The notes under the pieces were generated by a model, which saw nothing but the letters and a program-made list of their open reading frames with translations, was not told the origin of the DNA and ran no database searches. DNA of 43,746 nucleotides from an uncultured Bacteroidales bacterium (GTDB lineage Bacteria; Bacteroidota; Bacteroidia; Bacteroidales; Bacteroidaceae): assembly GCA_902789725.1 (NCBI GenBank), contig CADAPC010000042.1:1-43746 (forward strand). The letters run 5' to 3'. The translations under genes were made by a program, and so were the position numbers. This document shows, one piece after another, positions 16,748 through 27,711 of this stretch. Within the stretch, counting starts at the first letter, position 1; every line of letters starts with the position of its first letter.

Positions 16748-17380
16748 TTATTTCTTGTCTCCCTCCTTCTTGGGTGCCTGTTTGGTGTAGCGCTTGTTAA
16801 GAGCCTTTACCACTTCGTCTGTTACATCGTAAGCTTCATTGGCATAGAGCACGTTGTCAATGCCAGAGGACTTGCAGAGGATAAAGTCATAACCTTTCTC
16901 CTTGGCGTAAGACTTAGTAAAGTTCTGGATAGTGTCGGTGAGGGCTTGGAACTCCTTCTGGTATTCCTCTTGGAGCGAGTTGCTCAGACGGTTTTGCAGA
17001 GCTTCGAGGTCCTGCTGAAGCTTGGCCAGACGTGCCTGTTCAGCTTCAAACTGTTGCTGGGTGAACTGGTTGCTCTGGTACTTGCGGTTAAACTCCTGCA
17101 TCTGAGTAGTGAAACTCTTGCCTTTGGCGTTGATAGTGGCTTCGGCATTAGCACGTTTTTTGGTAAATTCCTCTTCGAGATCTTTGCACTTCTGATACTG
17201 CGAAGTGAGGGTGTCAATCTGTACGTAAGCAATCTTGTAGGCAGCCGACTCCTTGGCAGCAACCTTTGACGCAGTTTTTTCTGTGGCCTTGTCGCCACTG
17301 GCATTGTTGCACGATACAATGGTGGCAGAGGCTGCCACCAACATAAGTCCTGAAAGGACAAGTGTGGTAATCTTTCTCAT
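16748..17380 (-). CDS. OmpH/Skp-family lipoprotein
   Basis: A 210-residue protein of the Skp/OmpH family, periplasmic chaperones for outer-membrane proteins. The signal peptide ends at a lipobox-like IVSC (Cys24), so unlike classical Skp this copy should be lipid-anchored. After IAYVQIDTLTSQYQ comes a long coiled coil (about residues 60-150, rich in Gln, Glu, Lys and Ala). It carries repeated patterns such as QQQFEAEQARLAKLQQDLE and matches Skp's tentacles. The C-terminal globular strand region YDFILCKSSG closes the body domain. A strong terminator follows. The upstream 70-residue membrane protein gene ends 39 bp before it and no clear promoter box was seen between them. Confidence 0.9.
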   Translation of the reverse strand: MRKITTLVLSGLMLVAASATIVSCNNASGDKATEKTASKVAAKESAAYKIAYVQIDTLTSQYQKCKDLEEEFTKKRANAEATINAKGKSFTTQMQEFNRKYQSNQFTQQQFEAEQARLAKLQQDLEALQNRLSNSLQEEYQKEFQALTDTIQNFTKSYAKEKGYDFILCKSSGIDNVLYANEAYDVTDEVVKALNKRYTKQAPKKEGDKK

Positions 17381-17419
17381 ATATATATAAATGATTTTAA
17401 TCTTTATCTTTTTTATCCT

Positions 17420-17632
17420 TCACTTTTCCAATTCTTTCACTGCATGGGGGGAACGGTGACGCATGGCAAAATCCTGACTCTGCACGCAGGTGATGCCTCG
17501 CTGACGCATGGCTTTGGATTGGCTAACATGTGTCTTGACGAACTGTCCATTCTTCTTGACGAGGATGCGGACAGCAAGCAAAAGAACTGCTACCCCAATA
17601 ATTATGACACAAAAAAGAAATACTTTCAACAT
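17420..17632 (-). CDS. Small single-pass membrane protein, conserved-looking
   Basis: A 70-residue protein. One membrane helix (about 3-24, FLFCVIIIGVAVLLLAVRIL) is followed by a basic cytoplasmic-type tail containing KKNGQFVKTHV and RGITCVQSQDF. I have seen closely similar short proteins, with the same GQF-THV and CxQSxD signatures, in many Bacteroidetes genomes without a function. The ATG at 17632 is preferred over a GTG seven codons upstream because it opens directly onto the helix. It may share a transcript with the OmpH-like gene downstream. Confidence 0.7.
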   Translation of the reverse strand: MLKVFLFCVIIIGVAVLLLAVRILVKKNGQFVKTHVSQSKAMRQRGITCVQSQDFAMRHRSPHAVKELEK

Positions 17633-17729
17633 TTTTTTGTAATTTTGCAACACGAAAATCGCCTGCTGGCAAAGGCTGAGCCACTTGCAGATGCCTTGTG
17701 GAGCATGGTCGATTGCGCAATATTGATTG

Positions 17730-17737
17730 CAAAGATA
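17730..17737 (-). promoter_or_regulatory. Candidate promoter of the small membrane protein gene
   Basis: The minus strand reads TATCTTTG about 98 bp upstream of the start at 17632. The leader would be long, and no clear upstream element was found. Confidence 0.4.
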
Positions 17738-17828
17738 AGGCTTAAAAACGTTGTGACTCTACGTTTCGGTAGTTTTTTAACCTTATTTAGTAAAAAAGAC
17801 GTGGTTTTTGGGTAAAACACATTTATTT

Positions 17829-18134
17829 ATGGACAAGTCAGGACAAAAAGATTATCCAAAGGGACATTTTCCTCTGCGCATCAGAGCGGTGCGGAAACTG
17901 GGCAGTGAGGATGCCTCAGAACTGCTGAGCAAATTTATCGACTGGGCAGCAGAGAAGTATGCGTTAATGAGAATTGAACCGCTGTGTGGCGGAAAGGAGC
18001 AAGCAGAAGCAGTCATCTCGGTGCCTTTTCCTGACAGAGAGCGCATTCGCATCGACTTCAACATCTATGCCAGCCAGACGGACGAGGCGGCAGGAACGGA
18101 AAGCATATATTTCCACATGGAGAGTGCGTTCTGA
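17829..18134 (+). CDS. Hypothetical protein, 101 residues
   Basis: A soluble protein of 101 residues starting at ATG 17829. An in-frame TTG seven codons earlier is less likely. It contains RIRAVRKLGSEDASELLSKF and ends in ESIYFHMESAF. It has no signal peptide or membrane segment. It is mixed alpha/beta by pattern, with an amphipathic helix around residues 20-45 and beta-like runs around RIRIDFNIYAS. I recognise no family. Codon use and an uninterrupted frame that fills the gap before prs support it being real. It sits divergently from the 70-residue membrane protein. Confidence 0.5.
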   Translation: MDKSGQKDYPKGHFPLRIRAVRKLGSEDASELLSKFIDWAAEKYALMRIEPLCGGKEQAEAVISVPFPDRERIRIDFNIYASQTDEAAGTESIYFHMESAF

Positions 18135-18277
18135 GGGAGAGGAAGGCTGTAAGTGAAAGGCAGAAAAGTGAAAAAAACTCTCAACACTAAACGCTCAACG
18201 CTCAACTTATTTGATAAAAATCTCACGCTTGGACAAGAAAACCTGCTTTCTTTTCTCTCACTTACTCTATTTTTTCG

Positions 18278-18285
18278 TACCTTTG
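18278..18285 (+). promoter_or_regulatory. prs promoter, -7 box
   Basis: TACCTTTG lies 47 bp before the prs start codon. No clean TTTG at the expected spacing. The 198 bp gap before prs also holds short direct repeats (CTCAAC repeated at about 18179-18205). Confidence 0.6.
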
Positions 18286-18332
18286 CACAAATTTTATGCC
18301 TATCAACTTTCTAACATAGTAAAAGTATTGTC

Positions 18333-19271
18333 ATGAGTGAAGTAAGACCTTTCAAGGTATTTTCTGGTACAAAGACAAGGTATCTGGCAGAGCGCATCTG
18401 CCAAAGTTTGGGTTGTCCGCTGGGCAACATGGTTATTTCCCACTTTGCAGACGGAGAATTTGCAGTGTCCTTCGAGGAGAGCATACGTGGAAACGATGTG
18501 TTTTTGGTGCAATCGACCTTTCCCAACAGCGATAACCTGATGGAGTTGCTGCTGATGATTGATGCCGCCAAGCGTGCCAGCGCACGCAGCATCGTAGCAG
18601 TCATCCCCTATTTCGGCTGGGCGCGGCAAGATCGCAAAGACAAGCCCAGAGTGAGCATCGGTGCCAAACTAGTGGCCGACCTGCTGAGTGTGGCGGGCAT
18701 TGACCGCCTCATTACGATGGACTTGCATGCCGACCAAATTCAGGGCTTTTTCGATGTACCTGTTGACCACTTATATGGTTCGCTGGTCGAAGTGCCCTAC
18801 GTGGAGAATTTGCACTTGCAGGATCTTGTGATCGCTACGCCCGACGTGGGTGGTGCCAAGCGGGCACGCCTCTTTGCCAAGAAGCTAAACGCACCGCTGG
18901 TGCTCTGCAACAAAGTGCGCTTGCAGGCCAATGTAGTGGACTCCATCCAGATTATCGGCGACGTGAAAAACAAAGATGTCGTCTTGGTGGATGACATGGT
19001 CGATACGGCAGGCACCATCACCCGTGCGGCTGACGAGATGATCAAGGCTGGTGCCAGAAGTGTGCGTGCTGTAGCGAGCCACTGCGTGATGAGCGACCCA
19101 GCCAGTGACCGTGTACAGAACTCAGCCCTTGAGGAGATTGTCTTCACCGACTCCATTCCCTACGCTCAAAAGTGCCCCAAGGTGGTGCAACTGTCCATTG
19201 CCGACATGTTTGCACGCGCCATCCGCGCCGTGGCAGAACAGAAGAGCGTGAGTGAAGAGTTTAATTTCTGA
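18333..19271 (+). CDS. prs: Ribose-phosphate pyrophosphokinase
   Basis: Makes PRPP from ribose-5-phosphate and ATP, feeding purine, pyrimidine, His, Trp and NAD synthesis. The 312 residues match class I enzymes. The N-terminal FSGTKTRYLAERICQ leads into the ATP/ribose contact SHFADGEFAV. The flexible loop PYFGWARQDRK carries the catalytic basic residues, and MDLHADQIQGFF provides a metal His. The PRPP-binding loop is VVLVDDMVDTAGTI. It has its own promoter and is followed after 38 bp by a nucleotidyltransferase gene. Confidence 0.97.
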   Translation: MSEVRPFKVFSGTKTRYLAERICQSLGCPLGNMVISHFADGEFAVSFEESIRGNDVFLVQSTFPNSDNLMELLLMIDAAKRASARSIVAVIPYFGWARQDRKDKPRVSIGAKLVADLLSVAGIDRLITMDLHADQIQGFFDVPVDHLYGSLVEVPYVENLHLQDLVIATPDVGGAKRARLFAKKLNAPLVLCNKVRLQANVVDSIQIIGDVKNKDVVLVDDMVDTAGTITRAADEMIKAGARSVRAVASHCVMSDPASDRVQNSALEEIVFTDSIPYAQKCPKVVQLSIADMFARAIRAVAEQKSVSEEFNF

Positions 19272-19309
19272 GAATAGCCTAACGGCGAGCTAACGATTCT
19301 TAATTCCCC

Positions 19310-20035
19310 ATGACGTTTGCCATCCTTGCAGCAGGTGAAGGTTCACGACTGGCTCAGGAGGGTGTGGAAATACCCAAGCCATTGGTGAAGATTCGAGGTG
19401 AGGCGATGATTGATCGCCTCATCCGAATCTTCAGCAGCTGTGGGGCAACCGACATCTACATCATCACCAACAACCTCACCCCCCTCACTCAGAACCATCT
19501 ACAGCAGCTTCAAGACACCAACCCCAAGATACATGTAGTGGTGAAGACTACTCCATCGTCCATGCACAGTTTCTACGAACTGAGGCTTCTGATGGAGCAA
19601 CTTCCCCCATCGACCGACAATGGAAAGTTCTGTCTCACCACCGTTGATACAATCTTCAGGGAGGAAGAATTTCGGCAATACATCGATGCATGGGAAAACT
19701 CGGCGGAAGACGGATTGATGGCTGTGACGGATTACATAGATGACGAAAAGCCTCTCTACATCGCCACAGATGCCGACATGAAAATTACGGCCTTTCTCGA
19801 CAAGGAACCTCAGCAATTCATCTCTGGTGGAATCTATGGACTTAACCGACAGAGTTTTCCGGTCATTGACAAATGCATCAGCGAGGGACAATCACGCATG
19901 AGAAACTTCCAGCGACAGTTGGTTAAGGAGGGCTTGAAGCTGAAAGCCTATCCATTTAGCAAAATTTTGGACGTGGATCATGCCAGTGACATTGAGAAAG
20001 CGGAAGCGTTCATCGGAGAGAGAGTATGCATCTGA
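19310..20035 (+). CDS. NTP_transferase-family nucleotidyltransferase
   Basis: A 241-residue sugar-phosphate nucleotidyltransferase-like protein. The start signature is FAILAAGEGSRLAQ, followed by the Lys of EIPKPLVKIRGEAMIDR and a metal Asp in LTTVDTIF. The fold and length resemble MurU, GlmU-N and MobA-like enzymes. However, the ETGGG motif of the MurU-like gene at 1870-2631 is replaced by PSSMHSFYEL, so the substrate is probably different. It contains a beta-rich middle (ISGGIYGLNRQSF). It follows prs by 38 bp, perhaps in one transcript. The natural substrate is not evident. Confidence 0.75.
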   Translation: MTFAILAAGEGSRLAQEGVEIPKPLVKIRGEAMIDRLIRIFSSCGATDIYIITNNLTPLTQNHLQQLQDTNPKIHVVVKTTPSSMHSFYELRLLMEQLPPSTDNGKFCLTTVDTIFREEEFRQYIDAWENSAEDGLMAVTDYIDDEKPLYIATDADMKITAFLDKEPQQFISGGIYGLNRQSFPVIDKCISEGQSRMRNFQRQLVKEGLKLKAYPFSKILDVDHASDIEKAEAFIGERVCI

Positions 20036-20084
20036 AATATTCCAAAAAAATCTAAAATACAAAGTAAATTAATTATTCACCTAA

Positions 20085-20204
20085 GGTATGTTCTAATAAT
20101 TACTAAATCTGAGATGATTATCTTCCATTGTTTTTGTTGCTTTTGGGCATCTTTGGGCTTAATCCCTTGGGCCATAGCTCGAAAGCTAATTTTTAGAACA
20201 TACC
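20085..20204. mobile_element. MITE-like element, 120 bp, IS5-type target
   Basis: The ends are inverted repeats. GGTATGTTCTAA at 20085-20096 is mirrored perfectly by TTAGAACATACC at 20193-20204, and the match extends to 18 bp with one mismatch (GGTATGTTCTAAWAATTA). The four bases outside each end are CTAA (20081-20084 and 20205-20208). This is a plausible target duplication of the YTAR type used by IS5-group elements, whose ends also start with GG. There is no room for a transposase. It ends 19 bp before the GH43 start codon, so it forms that gene's upstream region. Confidence 0.7.
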
Positions 20205-20223
20205 CTAAACCTAACTAACCAAC

Positions 20224-22191
20224 ATGAACAACAAATTCTTAGTAACGGCTGCTTTGTGGACTTCGCTTGCCACATCGATGCTGGCTGGCAACATGAACAC
20301 AGCAAATGCGGCAGCTGACGACCAGAACGAGATGGTGGCTTACCTGTTCACCTACTTCAACAGCAATGACCCGAAGGACGAGCAAATCTGCTACGCCCTG
20401 AGCGATGACGGTTACAACTTCACGCCGCTGAACGATGGAGCACCCGTCATTTCGAGCGACACCATTGCGCTGACCCAGTGCGTGCGCGACCCCCACATTC
20501 TGCGTTGCGAGGACGGCAAAACATTTTACATGGTGGTGACCGACATGCGATCAGCCTATGGATGGTCAAGCAACAGAGGTATGGTGCTGCTGAAATCGAC
20601 CGACCTCATCAACTGGCAGCATTCCACCATCAACTTCCCCACCCGCTACACCAAGGCTTGGAAGAATGTCATCCGCGTGTGGGCTCCAGAAACCATCTAC
20701 GACCGAAAAGCAGGGAAATACATGGTTTTTTACTCGCTGCGCACCAGCGCCCCCGGGTCGTATGACAAAATTTACTATCAGTATGCCAATGCCGACTTCA
20801 CCGACCTGGAAGGCGAACCCAAGTGGCTCTTCGACGCAGGAAATGCCACCATCGATGGCGATATTGTCTATAACGAGGCCGACCAGCTCTACCACCTCTT
20901 CTACAAGCAGGAGTCAGGACGCGGCATCTATCAAGCTGTGGCCAAGAACCTCACTGACAAGTGGCAGATGCTTGATGGCAATGTAGAACAGACGAAAGAG
21001 GCAGTGGAAGGTGTTGGCGTGTGCAAAACCATCGACGGCAAATCGTGGATTATCATGTACGACTGCTACGGAAATGGGCACTATCAGTTCTGCAAGTCGG
21101 AAGACCTGAAGACCTTCCAGTTTGTGCAGAACACAGCCACGAAGGGGAAATTCACACCTCGTCATGGCACTATCATTCCCATCACACGGGCAGAAAAGGA
21201 ACGTCTGCTCAAAACTTTTGGCAACCACAAACAGCCCATCTTAGAGGGTTATCATGCCGACCCCGAAGTACTCTATTCCAATCAAACCAAGAAGTACTAC
21301 ATATACAGCACCACCGACGGCACTCCCGGCTGGGGCGGACATGACTTCAGCGTGTTCTCATCCGACGATCTGATTGACTGGAAGGACGAGGGCAAGATGC
21401 TCGACGTGAAAGGCGACCAAGTGAAGTGGGCCACAGGCAATGCATGGGCTCCCTGCATCATTGAGCGCAAAGAGAAAGGCGGCTACAAATATTACTTCTA
21501 TTTCTCAGCTCACAATCCAAAGTCAAATCGCAAGGAAATCGGTGTGGCCGTAAGTAGCAGTCCTACAGGACCTTTTGTCGCCACTGATGCTCCCATCGTG
21601 ACTGATGCTGATCGCCCTGCCGATGTGAGAGGCGGTCAAGCCATCGACGTGGATGTGTTCCAAGACCCCAAATCGGGCAAGTACTACCTCTATTGGGGCA
21701 ATGGCTTCATGGCCGGTGCTGAACTGAACGATGACTTGCTGTCCATCAAGAAGGAGACAATCAAGAATCTCACCCCCAAGGGTGGCTCCTTGAAGACCTG
21801 GGCCTACAGAGAAGCACCCTATGTGTTCTATCGCAAGGGAACCTACTATTTCCTCTGGTCGGTAGATGACACAGGCTCTCCCAACTATCATGTATGCTAC
21901 GGCACCAGCAAGTCACCATTGGGCGACATCAACATTGACGAGCAGAACTACCGGGTCATCGAGCAGGTGCCAGAAGAGAAAATCTATGGAACAGCTCACA
22001 ACTCTATCCTCCAGTTGCCAGGCAAGGATGAATGGTACATTGTTTATCATCGCATCAACAAGAACTTCATCGACCATGAGCCAGGCATTCATCGCGAAAC
22101 CTGCATCGACAAGATGACGTTCGACAAGAGCGGAAAGATTATCCCTGTAAAGCCTACGCTGGATGGTCCAGAGCCGCTGAAGAAGAAATAA
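20224..22191 (+). CDS. Secreted tandem GH43 glycoside hydrolase
   Basis: A 655-residue exported enzyme (signal peptide through about residue 30, cleavage near NAA) built of two GH43 five-bladed propellers in series. GH43 members are mostly arabinofuranosidases, xylosidases and arabinanases. Both copies keep the Asp-Asp-Glu triad. In the first these are Asp89 (QCVRDPHIL), Asp211 (ATIDGDIVY) and Glu262 (EAVEGVGV). In the second they are Asp346 (GYHADPEVL), Asp475 (GQAIDVDVF) and Glu530 (YREAPYVFY). No lipobox, SusC/SusD pair or regulator is next to it, so it is not part of an obvious polysaccharide utilisation locus. Subfamily and substrate cannot be fixed from sequence alone. Confidence 0.88.
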   Translation: MNNKFLVTAALWTSLATSMLAGNMNTANAAADDQNEMVAYLFTYFNSNDPKDEQICYALSDDGYNFTPLNDGAPVISSDTIALTQCVRDPHILRCEDGKTFYMVVTDMRSAYGWSSNRGMVLLKSTDLINWQHSTINFPTRYTKAWKNVIRVWAPETIYDRKAGKYMVFYSLRTSAPGSYDKIYYQYANADFTDLEGEPKWLFDAGNATIDGDIVYNEADQLYHLFYKQESGRGIYQAVAKNLTDKWQMLDGNVEQTKEAVEGVGVCKTIDGKSWIIMYDCYGNGHYQFCKSEDLKTFQFVQNTATKGKFTPRHGTIIPITRAEKERLLKTFGNHKQPILEGYHADPEVLYSNQTKKYYIYSTTDGTPGWGGHDFSVFSSDDLIDWKDEGKMLDVKGDQVKWATGNAWAPCIIERKEKGGYKYYFYFSAHNPKSNRKEIGVAVSSSPTGPFVATDAPIVTDADRPADVRGGQAIDVDVFQDPKSGKYYLYWGNGFMAGAELNDDLLSIKKETIKNLTPKGGSLKTWAYREAPYVFYRKGTYYFLWSVDDTGSPNYHVCYGTSKSPLGDINIDEQNYRVIEQVPEEKIYGTAHNSILQLPGKDEWYIVYHRINKNFIDHEPGIHRETCIDKMTFDKSGKIIPVKPTLDGPEPLKKK

Positions 22192-22291
22192 AAAAGACAA
22201 CATGTTCGTTCCTTCTGAAAGAAAGCCGCACCAAACCACACGTACTTAGGCTCAACTTTCAGAGAGAACCCACCTAAAATACAGTCAAACG

Positions 22292-23323
22292 ATGTTTCTA
22301 CCCGCAGAATGGCATCAGCAAGCATTTGTCCAGCTCACCTGGCCCCACAAGGACACGGATTGGGCACCTGTGCTGGCCGATGCCATTCTTTGTTTTTGCA
22401 ACATGGCTCGCGAAGTGTCCAAACGCGAACCGTTGCTCATCGTGGCTAAAGAGCCCCAGGAAGTCCTGTCGGAATTAGAGAAGCAAGGAATCGACACAGC
22501 CAACATCACGCTGGCACCTTGCCCCACCAACGACACCTGGGCACGCGACCACGCTTTCATCACCTGCATCAATCAGGGGAAGCTGATTCTGCACGACTTC
22601 CAGTTTAATGGTTGGGGACTGAAGTTCGCCGCAAACAAAGACAACCTGATAAACAAAACCATTCTTCCCAACATCACCCACCTTTATCAGAAGAACGAGG
22701 TGGAATATAGGAATTGCCTTGACTTCGTCTTTGAGGGTGGCAGCATCGAAAGCGACGGAGAGGGCACTCTGATGGTAACGTCCAGCTGCCTTTTAGCCGA
22801 CAATCGTAACAACACGCTTTCTCAAGCAGAGATTGAAAGGCGTCTGCTGACCATCTTCCATGCCGACAGAGTGCACTGGATTCACCATTCGTGGTTGGCT
22901 GGCGACGATACCGACGGACACATCGACACAGTAGCACGCTTCTGTTCGCCCACTTCCATTGCATACGTGAAATGCGACGACCTCAACGACGAGCACTATA
23001 AAGAGCTGCAGGCGATGGAGCAGGAATTGCTTGCCCTACGCACAGCAGACGGGAAACCCTACACCCTGTTTCCTCTACCCTTGCCCGCTTCCTGTTACGA
23101 CGAAGAAGGCAACCGTCTCCCTGCCACCTATGCCAATTTCCTCATCATCAACGGAGCAGTGTTGGTGCCCACCTACCACCAGCCTGCGAAGGACGAGGAA
23201 GCCTTGGCTACGCTGGCTCGCGCTTTCCCCTACAGAGACATTGTGCCCATCGACTGCCGTGTGCTCATTCTGCAACATGGGTCGCTTCATTGCTCCACCA
23301 TGCAGTTTCCCACAGCGAACTGA
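22292..23323 (+). CDS. Agmatine deiminase-family protein
   Basis: A 343-residue member of the agmatine deiminase / Porphyromonas-type peptidylarginine deiminase family (guanidino-group modifying fold). Conserved segments are TNDTWARDHAFI, FEGGSIESDGEG and LAGDDTDGHIDTVARF, and the catalytic cysteine lies in HGSLHCSTMQ (Cys334). There is no signal peptide, so agmatine to N-carbamoylputrescine in the cytoplasm is more likely than protein citrullination. The usual partner AguB is not in the window. It follows the GH43 gene by 100 bp with no clear promoter box, and precedes the thi riboswitch. Confidence 0.88.
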   Translation: MFLPAEWHQQAFVQLTWPHKDTDWAPVLADAILCFCNMAREVSKREPLLIVAKEPQEVLSELEKQGIDTANITLAPCPTNDTWARDHAFITCINQGKLILHDFQFNGWGLKFAANKDNLINKTILPNITHLYQKNEVEYRNCLDFVFEGGSIESDGEGTLMVTSSCLLADNRNNTLSQAEIERRLLTIFHADRVHWIHHSWLAGDDTDGHIDTVARFCSPTSIAYVKCDDLNDEHYKELQAMEQELLALRTADGKPYTLFPLPLPASCYDEEGNRLPATYANFLIINGAVLVPTYHQPAKDEEALATLARAFPYRDIVPIDCRVLILQHGSLHCSTMQFPTAN

Positions 23324-23399
23324 GCCGAAAAAGATACTGATGTCGGCTATGTAGCGCATTTTTTTACCCAATTATTCGTGGCATGTAAAAAATAATTCC

Positions 23400-23407
23400 T
23401 ACATTTG
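23400..23407 (+). promoter_or_regulatory. Thiamin operon promoter, -7 box
   Basis: TACATTTG lies just upstream of the riboswitch, with TTCG (23375-23378) 21 bp before it as a weak upstream element. Confidence 0.6.
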
Positions 23408-23421
23408 CAGACAAATTACAT

Positions 23422-23503
23422 ACTCGGGGTGCTGATACCCAAAAGGTAAAGGCTGAGATTACACCCATTGAACCTGATACGGACAATGCCGACGCAGGGA
23501 GAA
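23422..23503 (+). ncRNA. TPP riboswitch (THI element)
   Basis: The conserved thi-box segments appear in order: CGGGGTGCT, GGCTGAGATTACACCC, TTGAACCTGATACGGA, and AATGCCGACGCAGGGAG. It senses thiamin pyrophosphate. It sits between the promoter and the thiS gene, with an intrinsic terminator immediately downstream that can serve as expression platform. Confidence 0.95.
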
Positions 23504-23536
23504 GATATTGCTAATGACAGCATAGCAAAAAGAGTG

Positions 23537-23581
23537 AAAACCTCGAGTAGTCAGCATCATCGTGAACTACCCGAGGTTTTT
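23537..23581 (+). terminator. Riboswitch-linked intrinsic terminator
   Basis: Hairpin AAAACCTCG-a-GTAGT pairing with ACTAC-c-CGAGGTTTT (arms 23537-23551 and 23566-23580), ending in TTTTT. It lies 34 bases past the aptamer and 36 bases before thiS. That placement fits TPP-dependent premature termination of the thi operon. Confidence 0.85.
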
Positions 23582-23616
23582 CTATACACATTAATTTATA
23601 TAAAACAAACCGCTCA

Positions 23617-23814
23617 ATGGACATCAAAATCAACAACAAAGCAACCAGCACAACAGCCACCAACCTGCAAGTGCTATCAGAAGAAATGAACCTTCCTGAG
23701 AAGGGAGTAGCCATTGCCATCAACAATAAAATGATTCCTCGCACTGAATGGGTGCAGACAACGATTGAGGAAGGAGCCGACATTGTCATCATCAAAGCGG
23801 CTTGTGGAGGATAG
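23617..23814 (+). CDS. thiS: Sulfur carrier protein ThiS
   Basis: A 65-residue ubiquitin-like sulfur carrier. Its C-terminal Gly-Gly (AACGG) is adenylated by ThiF and converted to a thiocarboxylate, which donates sulfur to ThiG. The internal LPEKGVAIAINNKMIPR pattern is typical. It is the first gene after the riboswitch and terminator. thiE starts 3 bp after its stop. Confidence 0.95.
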   Translation: MDIKINNKATSTTATNLQVLSEEMNLPEKGVAIAINNKMIPRTEWVQTTIEEGADIVIIKAACGG

Positions 23815-23817
23815 GAC

Positions 23818-24438
23818 ATGGTGCAATTCATCTCACACTTTACAGAACAATACTCGTATCTCGACTCCATCCGCTTGGCTCTCACAGGAGGATGCCGTTG
23901 GATTCAGCTGCGCATAAAAGACGCATCCGACCACGAGGTGCGCCCCATCGCCATCGAAGCCCTGCGAATGTGCAGGCAGGCTGGAGCCACTTTCAGCATC
24001 GACGACCGTGTGGAACTCGTCAAGGAGCTTGGAGCCGACGGCGTGCATCTTGGCAAGAACGACATGCCCATCCGTGAAGCCCGCCAACGCTTGGGCAAGG
24101 CCTTCATCATCGGGGGCACAGCCAATACGTTTGAGGAAGTGAAAGCACACCACGAAGCTTCGGCCAATTACATAGGCTGTGGCCCCTTCCGCTTCACCAC
24201 CACCAAAAAGAACCTCTCGCCTGTATTGGGGCTGGAAGGCTACCGACACATCGTCAACAAAATGAAGGCTGCAGGCATCCAACTACCCATCGTAGCCATT
24301 GGCGGCATCACGGCCAACGACATTCCTGCCCTCATGCAGACAGGGGTGACAGGCATTGCGCTGAGTGGAACCATTCTCCATGCAGCCAACCCGACAGAAG
24401 AAATGAAAAGAATCATCAATATCACCAACCATGAATAA
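23818..24438 (+). CDS. thiE: Thiamine-phosphate synthase
   Basis: Couples HMP-pyrophosphate with thiazole phosphate to give thiamin phosphate. The TIM-barrel of 206 residues shows the catalytic and binding segments IQLRIKDA and [26 protein letters not shown], which hold both metal Asp residues. [14 protein letters not shown] and IVAIGGI complete the set. It overlaps thiG by 8 bp. Because these residues are intact, this copy, rather than the TenI-like gene further down, should be the working synthase. Confidence 0.95.
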   Translation: MVQFISHFTEQYSYLDSIRLALTGGCRWIQLRIKDASDHEVRPIAIEALRMCRQAGATFSIDDRVELVKELGADGVHLGKNDMPIREARQRLGKAFIIGGTANTFEEVKAHHEASANYIGCGPFRFTTTKKNLSPVLGLEGYRHIVNKMKAAGIQLPIVAIGGITANDIPALMQTGVTGIALSGTILHAANPTEEMKRIINITNHE

Positions 24439-25201
24439 ATTACTCATTGCCGGACGGGAATTTAACTCCCGCCTCTTCCTGGGCACAGGAAAATTCAACA
24501 ACAACGACCTAATGGCACAAGCCATCGAAGCCTCGCAGACAGAAATGGTCACTGTTGCCATGAAACGTATTGAACTGAACGACAAGCAGGACGACCTGCT
24601 CACCCACATCACCCAGAACAAAAATATCCAGTTGCTGCCCAACACGTCGGGAGTGCGCAACGCGGAAGAAGCCGTTTTTGCCGCTCAAATGGCACGAGAA
24701 GCTTTTGGCACCAACTGGCTGAAATTGGAAATTCACCCCGACCCTCGCTATCTACTTCCCGACTCCATCGAAACCTTGAAAGCTACAGAGCAACTGGTCA
24801 AACTTGGATTTGTAGTTCTCCCCTACTGCCAAGCCGACCCCACCCTCTGCAAACATTTGGAGGAGGCAGGTGCAGCTACCGTCATGCCACTGGCCGCCCC
24901 CATCGGCACGAACAAAGGACTGCGCATGAAGGATTTCTTACAAATCATCATCGAGCAAGCCACAGTGCCCGTTGTGGTCGATGCCGGCATTGGAGCACCA
25001 AGTCATGCTGCAGAGGCCATGGAAATGGGTGCCGACTGCTGCTTGGTAAATACCGCCATCGCTGTGGCTGGTGACCCCGTTGCAATGGCCGATGCCTTCC
25101 GGCAAGCCGTCATAGCAGGCCGACAGGCTTACGAAGCAGGGCTGGGTGCCATAGCCGACAGTGCTGAAGCTTCCAGTCCTCTAACCGCATTCTTAAATTA
25201 A
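24431..25201 (+). CDS. thiG: Thiazole synthase
   Basis: Forms the thiazole phosphate ring from deoxyxylulose-5-phosphate, dehydroglycine and ThiS thiocarboxylate. The 256-residue TIM barrel begins [14 protein letters not shown]. It holds the Schiff-base Lys region TVAMKRIEL and carries [27 protein letters not shown] and [20 protein letters not shown]. It overlaps thiE by 8 bp, and thiC follows after 9 bp. Confidence 0.96.
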   Translation: MNKLLIAGREFNSRLFLGTGKFNNNDLMAQAIEASQTEMVTVAMKRIELNDKQDDLLTHITQNKNIQLLPNTSGVRNAEEAVFAAQMAREAFGTNWLKLEIHPDPRYLLPDSIETLKATEQLVKLGFVVLPYCQADPTLCKHLEEAGAATVMPLAAPIGTNKGLRMKDFLQIIIEQATVPVVVDAGIGAPSHAAEAMEMGADCCLVNTAIAVAGDPVAMADAFRQAVIAGRQAYEAGLGAIADSAEASSPLTAFLN

Positions 25202-27708
<2,507 letters not shown>

Positions 27709-27711
27709 ATT

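Noticed and set aside
18179..18205. Short CTCAAC direct repeats before prs, possible operator or CRISPR-like array
   Set aside because: Only six-base units at irregular spacing with no spacers; treated as low-complexity sequence.
23422..23503. TPP riboswitch as a novel element
   Set aside because: All conserved thi-box segments are present and the regulated genes are thiamin genes, so it is a standard example.
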